Below, piece after piece: positions 43,839 through 53,652 of a stretch of 62,247 nt of DNA. The notes beneath the pieces are model-generated. The model was not told the origin of the DNA and did no database searches. It saw nothing but the letters and a program-made list of their open reading frames with translations. The translations under genes and the position numbers were made by a program. Positions within the stretch are counted from its first letter, which is position 1, and every line of letters begins with the position of its first letter. Source of the stretch: JAUSIF01 sp036556265 (GTDB lineage: Bacteria > Pseudomonadota > Alphaproteobacteria > Rhizobiales > Xanthobacteraceae); NCBI GenBank assembly GCA_036556265.1, contig DATBJU010000178.1:1-62247 (forward strand), written 5' to 3'.

Positions 43839-45926
43839 ATGCGCCCCGCGATCCTCGATCCGCTATTTGCGCCGCTGACGAGCCTCAAGGGGATCGGCCC
43901 AAAACTCGCGAAGCCGCTTGCGCGCCTCCTGGACCACGACCCGCCCCGGATCATCGATATTCTTTTCCATCTGCCGTATTCGGCGATCGATCGGCGCGCA
44001 CGACCCAAGCTCAGCGAAGTCAAGCCCGATACCGTCGCCACGCTGAAGGTGGAGGTGGAGCGCCATACGCCGGGCCGCGGACGCGCCCCGCACAAGATCA
44101 TCGCTGCGGATGAGACAGGTACGCTCGAAATCGTCTATTTCAACCTGCCGCGCGAGCGGATCGAGAAAATGCTTCCGCTCGGCAGGACGCGCTACGTCTC
44201 CGGCCGTGTGGGTCTATACGACGGTCGGCTGCAGATGGTGCACCCGGATCGCGTCGTGGACGAGCAAGGCCTCGCCGACCTGCCGGCGGTCGAGCCCGTG
44301 CATTCGCTGACCGAGGGCGTTGGGCCTGCGATCGTGCGAAGGGCGGCCAACGGCGCTCTCGAGCGGCTGCACGATTTGCCGGAGTGGCTGGATCCGGCTT
44401 TCATCAAGTCGAGCGGCTTCTCCTCGTTTGCTGCTTCGCTGCGGCGACTGCACGCGCCGCGCGAGCCAAGCGATGTGGCACCGGAATCGAAACTGCGGGA
44501 GCGGCTCGCCTATGACGAGTTGCTCGCCCACCAGCTCGCGCTCGCGCTGGTGCGCAGCGAAATGCGGCGCGAACCCGGCCGCCCGAGCCGCGGCGACGGC
44601 CGGCTGCGGCTCGCCATCGAACGCTCCCTGCCCTTCTCCCTGACGAATTCGCAGCGAAAGGCGGTCGATGAGATCATCGCGGATCTTTCTTCGGACACGC
44701 GCATGTTGCGGCTGCTCCAGGGCGACGTGGGCTCGGGCAAAACCATTGTCGCGCTGCTTGCGGCTGCAGTCGTGATCGAGGCCGGCCGACAAGCCGCCAT
44801 CATGGCGCCGACGGAAATCCTCGCGCGTCAGCACCACGCGCGCGTCGAACCCCTCGCCAAGGCCGCGGGCATCCGGCTTGCAATCCTCACAGGTCGCGAG
44901 CGCGGACCGGCGCGCGAACGGGTCTTGCGGGAATTGTCTGCCGGCGAGATCGATCTCCTTATCGGAACACACGCGTTGTTCCAGGAAGGCGTGGAGTTCC
45001 GCGATCTCGCCTTCGCGGTTGTCGATGAACAGCATCGCTTCGGCGTGCATCAGCGTCTCGCGCTCGCGCAAAAGGGTGAAGCGGTCGATCTCCTGGTTAT
45101 GACTGCGACTCCGATCCCTCGCACCCTCGTGCTCACTTACTTCGGTGACATGGACGTATCGGAATTGCGCGAGAAGCCGGCTGGGCGGACGCCGGTCGAC
45201 ACGCGGACAATCTCGCTCGATCGTTTCGACGAGGTGATCGAAGCGGTAGGCCGGGCGTTGAACGAAGATGCGCGCGCGTACTGGATCTGTCCGCTCGTGG
45301 CGGAGTCCGAATCGATCGACCTTGCCGCTGCGGAGGAGCGGTTCCGTTTTCTCAAGGCGCGGTTCGGCAAGAAGGTAGGGCTGGTTCACGGCCAGATGCG
45401 CCCGTCGGAGCGCGATGAGGCGATGGAGGCGTTCGCGAGCGGCGCAACGCAGATCCTCGTCTCGACGACGGTGATCGAAGTCGGCGTCGACGTGCCCGAG
45501 GCGACCATCATGGTCGTCGAGCAGGCGGAGCGGTTCGGGCTCGCGCAATTGCACCAGTTGCGCGGCCGCGTGGGACGCGGACGCGTCAAGTCGACTTGCC
45601 TCCTCCTCTACAAGGTTCCACTTGGTGAAGCCGCCAGGCGCCGCCTCACTACCCTGCGAGAGACAAATGACGGGTTCCGCATAGCCGAGGAAGACCTGGC
45701 GCTCAGGGGCGAAGGCGAGGTCCTGGGCACGCGCCAGAGCGGCCTGCCCGGGTTCAAGATCGCCCGGCCGGATCTACATCGGCCTCTGTTGGAAGTTGCG
45801 CGCAAAGATGCTTCGATGTTGATCGCGCGCGACCCGACGCTGGCGTCCGAGCGAGGGCAAGCCGCGCGCTTGTTGCTTCATTTGTTTGACCGCGACGATG
45901 CCGTACGCTTGATCGAAGCCGGTTGA
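43839..45926 (+). CDS. recG: ATP-dependent DNA helicase RecG
   Basis: The 695-residue product has the N-terminal wedge domain ('LTSLKGIGPKLAKPLARLL', 'VATLKVEVERHTPGRGR', 'GRLQMVHPDRVV'), Walker A 'LLQGDVGSGKTIVALLA', DEQH box 'VVDEQHRFGVHQRL', and motif 'QLRGRVGRGRVKSTCLLLY'. RecG remodels stalled forks and Holliday junctions. ATG at 43839 gives usual length. The stop overlaps the TTG preceding the MFS gene, so coupling to the next gene is possible. Confidence 0.96.
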   Translation: MRPAILDPLFAPLTSLKGIGPKLAKPLARLLDHDPPRIIDILFHLPYSAIDRRARPKLSEVKPDTVATLKVEVERHTPGRGRAPHKIIAADETGTLEIVYFNLPRERIEKMLPLGRTRYVSGRVGLYDGRLQMVHPDRVVDEQGLADLPAVEPVHSLTEGVGPAIVRRAANGALERLHDLPEWLDPAFIKSSGFSSFAASLRRLHAPREPSDVAPESKLRERLAYDELLAHQLALALVRSEMRREPGRPSRGDGRLRLAIERSLPFSLTNSQRKAVDEIIADLSSDTRMLRLLQGDVGSGKTIVALLAAAVVIEAGRQAAIMAPTEILARQHHARVEPLAKAAGIRLAILTGRERGPARERVLRELSAGEIDLLIGTHALFQEGVEFRDLAFAVVDEQHRFGVHQRLALAQKGEAVDLLVMTATPIPRTLVLTYFGDMDVSELREKPAGRTPVDTRTISLDRFDEVIEAVGRALNEDARAYWICPLVAESESIDLAAAEERFRFLKARFGKKVGLVHGQMRPSERDEAMEAFASGATQILVSTTVIEVGVDVPEATIMVVEQAERFGLAQLHQLRGRVGRGRVKSTCLLLYKVPLGEAARRRLTTLRETNDGFRIAEEDLALRGEGEVLGTRQSGLPGFKIARPDLHRPLLEVARKDASMLIARDPTLASERGQAARLLLHLFDRDDAVRLIEAG

Positions 45927-45934
45927 TCCCATCG

Positions 45935-47161
45935 ATGCTCAGGGTACGAAACGGCGCCGCTGACGCCGCGGAGGAAGTCTCGCCGCGCTATTTCGGCTGG
46001 CGGGTCGCGGTCGCGTGTTTTCTCATGGCGATGTTCGCTTGGGGTTTTGCGTTCTACGGGCACGCCGTTTATCTCGCTGAGCTGCAGCGCCTGCACGGCT
46101 GGTCCGCCGCGACGATCTCCGGCGCAAGCACCGTGACGTTGCTCGTCGGCGGTCTGTTCGTCGCTTTCGCCAACGATCTCATTGAACGCTTCGGCGCCAA
46201 GGCGCTTGTGCTGAGCGGCGCATGCATCCTTGGCGCTTCCATGGTGCTGCTCGCGTTCGTCAGGGAGCCTTGGCAGCTTTACCTGGTCTACCTCCTGATG
46301 TCGTTCGCCTGGGTGAGTATGGGCCTGCCCGCGATTACGATCGTGCTCAGCTACTGGTTCAACCATCGGCGCGGACTGGCGCTCAGCCTGGCGCTCAACG
46401 GTGCGAGCTTCGGCGGGATTCTCGTTGCGCCGCTGCTTCTCTTCCTGATCGCGGTTGTCGGCTTTGCCAACACGATGTTCGTCGCCGCGGCGCTGATTGC
46501 CGCCGTACTCGTTCCGAGTGTAGTTGCCTGGATCGGCGCGCCGGCGGCGGCTGCGAGCGCGCCCCAATCGGCGAGCGCGCCCGGCGCAATGACCCGCGCC
46601 GACGCGCTCCGGAATATCTCGTTCCTGACGCTGACCGGCCCGTTCGCCATCGGTCTGCTTGCCCAAGTCGGTTTCCTGGTCCATCAGATTGCTTTCTTGC
46701 AGGACTCGATCGGTCGGACGCAGGCAGGCCTTGCCATTGCGCTCACGACGATCATGGCGGTGATCGGCCGTGTGGTACTCGGCACCGTCATCGACCGGCT
46801 CGACCCGCGACAGGTGACGGCGGCGACGTTCGCCTCGCAAGCCATTGCACTGGTCGGGATGACCCTCACTTCCGACACAACGCTGCTCCTGCTGCTGTGC
46901 GGCGTGTTCGGCTTCTCGGCCGGGAATTTACTCACGCTGCCTCAGGTCGCGCTTCAGCGTGAGTTCACCCCGGCGTCGTTCGGAATGCTCGTGACGCTTC
47001 TTTCGGCGATCGTAACGCTCGCGGCCGCGGTTGGACCGGGTCTGATTGGCGTGGTGCGAGATGCGACGGGGAGCTATGCGGCGGGATTGCTCTTGAGTGC
47101 CGCGCTCGACGCCTTGGCGGCGGCCGTCGTGCTGCTACGGCCAAACGTTCGCCGCCTGTGA
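45935..47161 (+). CDS. MFS transporter (monocarboxylate-transporter-like)
   Basis: The 408-residue protein has 12 hydrophobic segments; 'RYFGWRVAVACFLMAMFAWGFAFYGHAVYLAELQRLHGWSAATISG' (opening; described, not full) is characteristic of the oxalate/formate or monocarboxylate MFS group. ATG at 45935 is preferred; an upstream TTG at 45923 overlaps the recG stop. Substrate unknown. It converges with DUF502, eight bases between stops. Confidence 0.85.
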   Translation: MLRVRNGAADAAEEVSPRYFGWRVAVACFLMAMFAWGFAFYGHAVYLAELQRLHGWSAATISGASTVTLLVGGLFVAFANDLIERFGAKALVLSGACILGASMVLLAFVREPWQLYLVYLLMSFAWVSMGLPAITIVLSYWFNHRRGLALSLALNGASFGGILVAPLLLFLIAVVGFANTMFVAAALIAAVLVPSVVAWIGAPAAAASAPQSASAPGAMTRADALRNISFLTLTGPFAIGLLAQVGFLVHQIAFLQDSIGRTQAGLAIALTTIMAVIGRVVLGTVIDRLDPRQVTAATFASQAIALVGMTLTSDTTLLLLLCGVFGFSAGNLLTLPQVALQREFTPASFGMLVTLLSAIVTLAAAVGPGLIGVVRDATGSYAAGLLLSAALDALAAAVVLLRPNVRRL

Positions 47162-47168
47162 GACGCGG

Positions 47169-47912
47169 CTATTCCGCCGCGCGTGGCCTTGGCTTCGCGC
47201 GGGCGGCGTCGGCGAGCGCCTTGGTGCGTTTGTGGTACTCGGGCGTGACGAGGCCGGCCGAGATCACCATCTTCGCGCCGTCTTCGACGGTCATATCAAG
47301 CGGAATGCATTCGCTGCGCCTGGCAAACAGGAGATAGCCGGACGTCGGGTTCGGCGTGGTCGGGACGAACACGCTTATCATCTCTTCTTCGGGTTCGATC
47401 CCGGACTGAAGCACTTCACGCACCTCTCCGCGAGCAGAGGTCGCGACGAAGGCGATCGACCAGACTTCGCGGCGTGGAAACTCGATCAGCACGACCTGGT
47501 TGAACGTCGGCGTGCTGCTTGCAAGCACCGTCTCAAAGATCTGTTTCAGCGCTCCGTAGATGGATCGAATGAACGGCATTCGGCCGACGATGCGCTCGCC
47601 AAAACTGACAAGCGAACGGCCGAGCAGATTTGCGGTGAGAAATCCAAGCAGCGTGATCAGCGTGAACGCGATCACCACGCCAACGCCGGGGATATCGAAC
47701 AGCAGCAGTAGATCGGGGTCGTAGCGCGCCGGAATCAGCGGCTTCACGAGGTTGTCGACCCATCTCACGAGCCCCACCACGATCCAGAGCGTGATGGCGA
47801 TGGGGGCCGCGGTGACCAAGCCGGTGAAGAAGTAATTGCGGATGCGCGCCATCAGACGCGGCCGCGTCGGCAATTCGACCGGTTGCCCGGGCGTGTCTGG
47901 CGTCCGATTCAT
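47169..47912 (-). CDS. DUF502-family membrane protein
   Basis: The 247-residue product has two N-terminal membrane helices ('NYFFTGLVTAAPIAITLWIVVGLVRWV' and 'VGVVIAFTLITLLGFLTANLLG') and the DUF502 block 'MPFIRSIYGALKQIFETVLAS', 'VVLIEFPRREVWSIAFVTS-like', 'VFVPTTPNPTSGYLLF'. Function of the family is not established. It begins 24 bases after glmS on the same strand and may be cotranscribed with it. Confidence 0.9.
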   Translation of the reverse strand: MNRTPDTPGQPVELPTRPRLMARIRNYFFTGLVTAAPIAITLWIVVGLVRWVDNLVKPLIPARYDPDLLLLFDIPGVGVVIAFTLITLLGFLTANLLGRSLVSFGERIVGRMPFIRSIYGALKQIFETVLASSTPTFNQVVLIEFPRREVWSIAFVATSARGEVREVLQSGIEPEEEMISVFVPTTPNPTSGYLLFARRSECIPLDMTVEDGAKMVISAGLVTPEYHKRTKALADAARAKPRPRAAE

Positions 47913-47936
47913 GGCGGCTGCGTCCTGGAAACGGGC

Positions 47937-49763
47937 CTATTCCACCGTCACGGACTTGGCAAGGTTGCGCGGCTGATCCACGTCCGTCCCGCGCAAAACG
48001 GCCACGTGGTAAGCGAGCAATTGCACGGGTACGGCATAGACGATCGGCGTAACTGTCGCGGGCATATCCGGCAAAGTCAGGATCGTGGCGGCGCCGAGGC
48101 CGCCCGCCGCGGCCCCCTTCGGGTCGGTTACGAGAATGATACGTCCGCCGCGCGCCAGCACCTCCTGCATGTTGGACGCGGTTTTCTCGAAGACGCGGTC
48201 GTGCGGCGCGATTACGACGACCGGCATCTCCTCGTCGATCAGTGCGATCGGGCCGTGCTTGAGCTCGCCGGCGGCATAGCCCTCCGCATGAATGTAGGAA
48301 ATCTCCTTCAGCTTGAGGGCGCCTTCCATCGCGAGCGGGAAGTTGGTGCCGCGGCCGAGATAGAGAACATCGCGAGCGTGCTCGAGTTGCTTCGACAGAC
48401 GTTCGATCTGCGGCTCGAGCGACAGTGCCTCCACCATGTGCCGAGGTACCTCGATGAAGGCTCGGACGAATTTCTTTTCGTCCTGCTCGGAGAGCACACC
48501 GCGCGCACGGCCCGCCGCGACGGCGAGGCACGCAAGCGCGGCGAGCTGGCAGGTGAACGCCTTGGTCGAGGCGACGCCGATCTCGGGACCGGCGAGCGTC
48601 GGCGCCACGACGTCGCTTTCGCGCGCTATGGTCGATGCGGCGACGTTCACGACGGAGAGAATGTGCTGACCGTGCTCCTTCGCGTAACGCAACGAGGCAA
48701 GTGTGTCGGCGGTCTCGCCGGATTGTGAGACGAAGATCGCGAGGCCGTTCTTCGGCAACGGCGCCTCGCGATAGCGAAACTCCGAGGCGATATCGAGATC
48801 GACCGGGAGCCGTGCGAAGCGCTCGAACCAATATTTCGCGACCGTGCCCGCATAGAACGCGGTCCCGCACGCCGATATCGTGATGCGGTCAAGCTTGTTG
48901 AAATCGAAGGGAAGCTCGAACGGCAGCTGGACTCGCTCGTGCGTCATATCGAGATAGTGCGCGAGCGTATGACCGACCACTTCCGGCTGCTCATGAATCT
49001 CCTTCGCCATGAAATGACGGTGGTTGCCCTTGTCGACGAGGAACGCGCCGGCGCTTGAGGTCTGTGTCTGGCGTTCGACGCGATTTCCGTTGGCGTCGCG
49101 AATTTCGACGCCGTCGCGGGTAACGACCGCGATATCGCCTTCCTCGAGATAGGCAATCTGGTCGGTGAACGGTGCGAGTGCGATCGCGTCCGAGCCGAGA
49201 TACATCTCGCCCGAGCCGAACCCGACTGCGAGCGGGCTGCCGCGGCGCGCTCCCACGAGAAGGTTCTCCTCACCCTCAAAGAGGAAGGCGAGCGCGAACG
49301 CACCACGGATTTGCGGGAGCGCGGCCATTACCGCATCGATCGGCTTCCTGCCGCTATTCATTTCGGCAGTAACGAGGTGGGCGACGACCTCGCTGTCCGT
49401 TTCGGTCGAGAACTTGGCGCCTTTCTTCCCCAATACCTCGCGCAGCTCGCGGTAGTTCTCGATAATGCCGTTGTGCACAAGGGCGAGCCTTTCGGTGGCA
49501 TGCGGATGCGCGTTCGACTCGTTGGGCGCTCCGTGGGTGGCCCAGCGCGTGTGGCCGATGCCGATTGTCCCCTGCAACGGCTCGCGCGCGAGGCGCGTCT
49601 CGAGGTTGCGAAGCTTGCCCTCGGCACGGCGCCGCGTCAGGTGTCCGCCTTCGAGGGTGGCGACACCTGCGGAATCGTAGCCGCGGTACTCGAGCCGCTT
49701 CAGCGCGTCGACGAGCGCGTTTGCGACCGGCTCCCGCCCGAGAATGCCGACAATTCCGCACAT
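47937..49763 (-). CDS. glmS: Glutamine-fructose-6-phosphate aminotransferase GlmS
   Basis: The 608-residue product has the N-terminal glutaminase with nucleophile Cys2 ('MCGIVGILGR', 'GHTRWATHG'), and two SIS sugar-binding domains ('ISACGTAFYAGTVAKYWFE', 'SQSGETADTLASLRYAKE') with the C-terminal 'DVDQPRNLAKSVTVE'. It makes glucosamine-6-phosphate for peptidoglycan and LPS. glmU lies upstream on the same strand, but a nitroreductase in opposite orientation separates the two, which is unusual. No glmS ribozyme is expected or seen in a proteobacterium. Confidence 0.98.
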   Translation of the reverse strand: MCGIVGILGREPVANALVDALKRLEYRGYDSAGVATLEGGHLTRRRAEGKLRNLETRLAREPLQGTIGIGHTRWATHGAPNESNAHPHATERLALVHNGIIENYRELREVLGKKGAKFSTETDSEVVAHLVTAEMNSGRKPIDAVMAALPQIRGAFALAFLFEGEENLLVGARRGSPLAVGFGSGEMYLGSDAIALAPFTDQIAYLEEGDIAVVTRDGVEIRDANGNRVERQTQTSSAGAFLVDKGNHRHFMAKEIHEQPEVVGHTLAHYLDMTHERVQLPFELPFDFNKLDRITISACGTAFYAGTVAKYWFERFARLPVDLDIASEFRYREAPLPKNGLAIFVSQSGETADTLASLRYAKEHGQHILSVVNVAASTIARESDVVAPTLAGPEIGVASTKAFTCQLAALACLAVAAGRARGVLSEQDEKKFVRAFIEVPRHMVEALSLEPQIERLSKQLEHARDVLYLGRGTNFPLAMEGALKLKEISYIHAEGYAAGELKHGPIALIDEEMPVVVIAPHDRVFEKTASNMQEVLARGGRIILVTDPKGAAAGGLGAATILTLPDMPATVTPIVYAVPVQLLAYHVAVLRGTDVDQPRNLAKSVTVE

Positions 49764-49967
49764 GTGTTGGCGTGCCTCCGCCCCGTTCCCGCAACCTACC
49801 GAACTAGCGTTTAGAAGCGGTTCTCAGAGTTCGTAAATCAATTCCGATGACGTTCGTTTGCAGCCAAAAGCAGACCCAATTCGACATATCAGCGAGGCTT
49901 TGTGGCTGTACTTGGGGCTTCGCGCGCATTGACCTGGCGCAACGATCCGAGACTACTGCCGGGGCAT

Positions 49968-51170
49968 ATGCGCACGAAAGGTATGCGGACGATGGTGACT
50001 CGACGGGCCTCCATTTGGGGCGGACTTGCCGGCGTGACCGTGCTGGCGACCGGCGGGTTGGCGTGGCGGGCATGGAGCAACGGTGCTTTCAGCGTCGGGC
50101 AAGGCGAGGCGTATGAGCCTTGGCGGCGCTGGCGCGAGGATCGCCCTGCCGGTCGGCTCGGCGTTGTGCACGCGGGAATTCTCGCAGCCAGCGCTCACAA
50201 CACGCAGCCTTGGCGCTTTCGGATCGCCAACGAGCGAATTTCGCTGCACGCCGACTACGGCCGCAATCTCGGGAGCTTCGATCCGTTTCGGCGCGAGCTG
50301 CATTTGAGCCTCGGTTGTGCGCTGGAGAACATGACCCACGCCGCGCGCGCCCAGGGTTTCTTGGCGAGGATCGAGGCCGCGCCGGGTCCGCTTGCCTCCG
50401 ACTCGTCCGGGGCCGCTGCCGAGATTACCCTCGTCGCGGGCGAGCGGATTGTGTCCGAGCTGTTCGAGGCAATTCCGAACCGTCATACGCTGCGCGGCGC
50501 TTACGACGCGCGACGCGAGATTTCATCCGCCCGGCAAAAGGAACTGGGGCAGCTCGCGGAGGACTCGCCAGAGCTTCGCATGTTCCTGTTTGCCGATGCG
50601 GCCGGCCGTGCCGAGCTGGGCGCGCTGATCGTCTCGGCGACCGAACGGATCGTCGCAGATCGGGAAATGGCAGAAGACAGCGCGCGTTGGTTCCGGTTCG
50701 ACTGGAGCTCGCTGCAAAGCCACCGCGACGGGATCACGCTTGATGCAGTCGGCCTGCCGCCCTTGATCAATGCCGTGGCGAAGATCTTGCCTCCCGTCTC
50801 GGGCGAACAGGCAGATCGGCAATGGCTCACTGATACGCGCGATGTGCACGTGGCGACCGCGCCGCTGCTCGGGATCATCGCGGTACGCGACCTGTATGAT
50901 CGCCCGACCGCGCTCGCCGCGGGAAGACTGTGGCAGCGGATACACCTGTGGGCGACTGCACGCGGGATCTCGGCGCAGCCGCTGAACCAGCCGGCGGAAA
51001 TGGTCGACCGCGAACGACAGTTGGGCGCGCCGGAGATTACGCGCGAGCAGCTGGCCAAGTTGACCGGGGATCCGTCGTGGCGGCCGACGTTCGTCTTCCG
51101 GCTCGGTTATGCGGATCAACAGCCGCGGTTAAGCCCGCGCCGCAGGCTCGAGGACGTCGTCATTCGATGA
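49968..51170 (+). CDS. Acg-like nitroreductase-family protein
   Basis: The 400-residue product starts with a twin-arginine-like or membrane anchor 'VTRRASIWGGLAGVTVLATGGLAWRAW' and continues 'GILAASAHNTQPWRFRI', the FMN-binding opening of nitroreductases, with 'LSLGCALENMTHAARAQGF' as in mycobacterial Acg-type proteins. Catalytic activity is uncertain, as Acg lacks ordinary nitroreductase action. Starts at 49983, 49992 and a GTG at 49902 are all open; AAAGG at 49977-49981 would suit 49992. It lies in opposite orientation between glmU and glmS. Confidence 0.72.
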   Translation: MRTKGMRTMVTRRASIWGGLAGVTVLATGGLAWRAWSNGAFSVGQGEAYEPWRRWREDRPAGRLGVVHAGILAASAHNTQPWRFRIANERISLHADYGRNLGSFDPFRRELHLSLGCALENMTHAARAQGFLARIEAAPGPLASDSSGAAAEITLVAGERIVSELFEAIPNRHTLRGAYDARREISSARQKELGQLAEDSPELRMFLFADAAGRAELGALIVSATERIVADREMAEDSARWFRFDWSSLQSHRDGITLDAVGLPPLINAVAKILPPVSGEQADRQWLTDTRDVHVATAPLLGIIAVRDLYDRPTALAAGRLWQRIHLWATARGISAQPLNQPAEMVDRERQLGAPEITREQLAKLTGDPSWRPTFVFRLGYADQQPRLSPRRRLEDVVIR

Positions 51171-51176
51171 ACGGCG

Positions 51177-52520
51177 CTAGTCCTGATCCGCGTCCGGCTT
51201 GCCCCTGTGCGTGCGCAAATTCTTCGCCCAGCCTTCCTGGTTGGTCTGCCGCGCGCGGCCCACGCCCAATGCGTCGGCCGGAACGTTGCCGGTAATGACG
51301 GAGCCTGCCGCGACGTAGGCGCCGTCGCCGATCTTCACGGGCGCCACGAGCGCGGAGTTCGAGCCGATGAAAGCTCGCTTCCCGATCTCGGTGCGATGCT
51401 TGTCGAAACCGTCGTAGTTGCAGGTGATGGTGCCGGCGCCGATGTTCGCCTCAGCGCCGACGCTCGTGTCGCCGACGTAGGCGAGATGATTGGCCTTGGC
51501 CTTGGCGCCGAATTCGGCGGCCTTTGTCTCCACAAAGTTTCCAATCTTGGCGCCGGCCCCGAGCTTCGTACCCGGACGCAGTCGTGCGAACGGCCCGACC
51601 GAAGCACCGGCGCCAACCTGCGCGCCTTCGAGATGCGAAAAGGAACGGATTACCGCGCCCTCCTCCACGACGACACCCGGGCCGAACACGACGTAGGGCT
51701 CGACGACAACGTCGCGGCCCAGCTTCGTGTCCGACGAGAGGTGCACCGTATCCGGTGCGACCAGACTCGCGCCGCCCCTCATTGCCGCCTCGCGCAGACG
51801 AGCCTGCAGTGCGGCTTCGGCCGTCGCCAGTTGGATCCTGTCGTTCACGCCCATGACTTCCTCCTCGGTCGCTTCGTGCACGACCACCTTGAGTTTCTCC
51901 GCGCGCGCGACCGCGACGGCATCGCTGAGATAGAATTCCCGTTTCGCATTGTCGTCCTTGATCCGCTCCAGAAGCTTCAACGCCTGGGCTCCCGACAGGG
52001 CCATGGCGCCGGCGTTGCATAGCTCGATCTTCCTTTCAGCCGCGGTCGCCTCGCTCTCCTCGCGAATCGCGAGGAGTTCGTTACGCTCGACGACCAGTCG
52101 CCCGTACCCGGTCGGATCGGCCGGCCGAAATCCGAGCACCGCCACTGCAGCTCCCTTCAACGCATCGGCAAGATCCTGCAGCGTGCTGGCGCGGAGCAGC
52201 GGCGTATCCGCGAAGACAACCAGCAGATCGTGACCTCGCGCAACCGCTGCGCGAGCCGCGAGCACCGCGTGCGCCGTACCGCGCCGCTCACGCTGCACGA
52301 ACACCTCCGCCTGCGGCAGCACGCGCCGCGCTTCCGCCGCCACGTCGTCGCGTTCCGGTCCGATTACGACCGCCACGCGACGGGCGCCCGCCGCCCGCAG
52401 CGTGTCCAGGACGTGGCCGAGCAACGTCCGGCCACCGATCCTGTGCAGCACCTTCGCCCTGCCGGAGGCCATGCGCGTGCCTTCGCCGGCGGCGAGCACG
52501 ATCGCGGAGCGCTCAGGCAT
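51177..52520 (-). CDS. glmU: Bifunctional GlmU (UDP-N-acetylglucosamine pyrophosphorylase/acetyltransferase)
   Basis: The 447-residue enzyme has the pyrophosphorylase signature 'LAAGEGTRMASGRAKVLH', the linker, and a left-handed beta-helix ('VGPFARLRPGTKLGAGAKIGNFVETKAAEFG', 'NIGAGTITCNYDGFDKHRTEIG') with the acetyl-CoA site. It acetylates glucosamine-1-phosphate and then attaches UMP. Its C-terminal 'KPDADQD' is short. In relatives it is followed directly by glmS; here a nitroreductase lies between them. Confidence 0.97.
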   Translation of the reverse strand: MPERSAIVLAAGEGTRMASGRAKVLHRIGGRTLLGHVLDTLRAAGARRVAVVIGPERDDVAAEARRVLPQAEVFVQRERRGTAHAVLAARAAVARGHDLLVVFADTPLLRASTLQDLADALKGAAVAVLGFRPADPTGYGRLVVERNELLAIREESEATAAERKIELCNAGAMALSGAQALKLLERIKDDNAKREFYLSDAVAVARAEKLKVVVHEATEEEVMGVNDRIQLATAEAALQARLREAAMRGGASLVAPDTVHLSSDTKLGRDVVVEPYVVFGPGVVVEEGAVIRSFSHLEGAQVGAGASVGPFARLRPGTKLGAGAKIGNFVETKAAEFGAKAKANHLAYVGDTSVGAEANIGAGTITCNYDGFDKHRTEIGKRAFIGSNSALVAPVKIGDGAYVAAGSVITGNVPADALGVGRARQTNQEGWAKNLRTHRGKPDADQD

Positions 52521-52650
52521 GCGGTCTCCTAAGGGTCATTTCCGTCGCGGGCGGTGTAGCCGATGGCCATCGATCCCGAAAGCCGAGGGATCGAGGCCCC
52601 GACTCTGATAAATTCCGCATCGGACTGATTCGGCACGGGATTCGGGGTCT

Positions 52651-53577
52651 ATGGCCCAACGCAAGTCTTGGGCAAGCTATGTCATTTGGGGCTCGTTTGC
52701 GGTCTGCGCCGTGCTAGCCGCGGCGTTCACGATCGCAGTGGTGGTGGGCGCACACCGCGGCATGCAATTCGCGGGAATTTCGAAAAAGACGGTGGCACCG
52801 CCCCCGCTCGATCGTCCGCAAATGACCGTTACGACTCCGGCCCCGCCGGCAGGCGAGCGCGAGCGTTCCCGCGTGAACGATGCGTTGCGGGATCTCGCCG
52901 CCGAGCGTGACCGGCTCGTGGCGCGGATCGAACAACTTGAGCGGGCGGTTGGCGATATCACCGCCTCCATCCAAGAGCGCTCCGAACCCACTCCGCAAGT
53001 CGCTCCGCCGGGGCCGTCAGGCAGGGTCGCGCAGGAACCAGCGGCCCAGACGACGGAACCGGCGCGGTCGCAGGAGCGCGTGACGACCGCGGCGCCTTCC
53101 CCTCCCTCGGCGGCGGCGCCGACGGGGTCAGTCAATCCGGGCGTCAGGGCGAGCGCCCCGCTTTCGGATCCGATGGATATCTTCCGGCCTTACGTTGGAA
53201 TGCGGCAGCCGGTTGCGGCGCCAGCGCCCGCGCAGGCGCCGATGCAGATCCAGGCTTCCCCGAAGTCGAGCGAAGCCGCTCAGCCTCCGACCGCGACGCG
53301 AACCGAATTTGCCGTCGACCTCGGCAGCGAGCCTAGCATTGAAGCTCTGCGATCACGGTGGACGAGTCTGCGGGCCAGCCACGGTCCCTCTCTCGACGGG
53401 CTGCGCCCGCTGGTCAGCATTCGCGAAGGAGCGAAGCCGGGCTCCATGGAACTCCGCCTCATCGCCGGGCCGCTCGGCAACGCCGGTGCAGCCGCCCGAA
53501 CGTGCGCGGCGCTGCAGGCCAAGGGCGTGAACTGCCAGACTGCGGTATTCGACGGTCAGCGTCTGGCGCTGCGCTGA
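52651..53577 (+). CDS. SPOR-like single-pass membrane protein
   Basis: The 308-residue product has an N-terminal membrane helix (residues about 10-33), a coiled coil ('NDALRDLAAERDRLVARIEQLERAVGDITASI', about 75-107), a Pro/Ala/Gln-rich spacer, and a C-terminal SPOR-like domain ('EFAVDLGSEPSIEALRSRWTSLRASHG', 'RLIAGPLGNAGAAARTCAALQAKGVNCQTAVFDGQRL'). Such proteins reach septal peptidoglycan in alphaproteobacteria. It is divergent from glmU, 130 bases away, and linked to cell-wall genes by position. Confidence 0.82.
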   Translation: MAQRKSWASYVIWGSFAVCAVLAAAFTIAVVVGAHRGMQFAGISKKTVAPPPLDRPQMTVTTPAPPAGERERSRVNDALRDLAAERDRLVARIEQLERAVGDITASIQERSEPTPQVAPPGPSGRVAQEPAAQTTEPARSQERVTTAAPSPPSAAAPTGSVNPGVRASAPLSDPMDIFRPYVGMRQPVAAPAPAQAPMQIQASPKSSEAAQPPTATRTEFAVDLGSEPSIEALRSRWTSLRASHGPSLDGLRPLVSIREGAKPGSMELRLIAGPLGNAGAAARTCAALQAKGVNCQTAVFDGQRLALR

Positions 53578-53652
53578 GTTGCGCGGGGCGACGTTGCCGC
53601 CTCGGAGGGATGCGGCTAGACCCACGCGTACGCCCGCCAGGTTCCACCCCGC

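Noticed and set aside
49764..49967. A glmS ribozyme or sRNA-target leader near glmS
   Set aside because: The glmS ribozyme is a Gram-positive element, and no matching core was seen in the upstream 200 bases.
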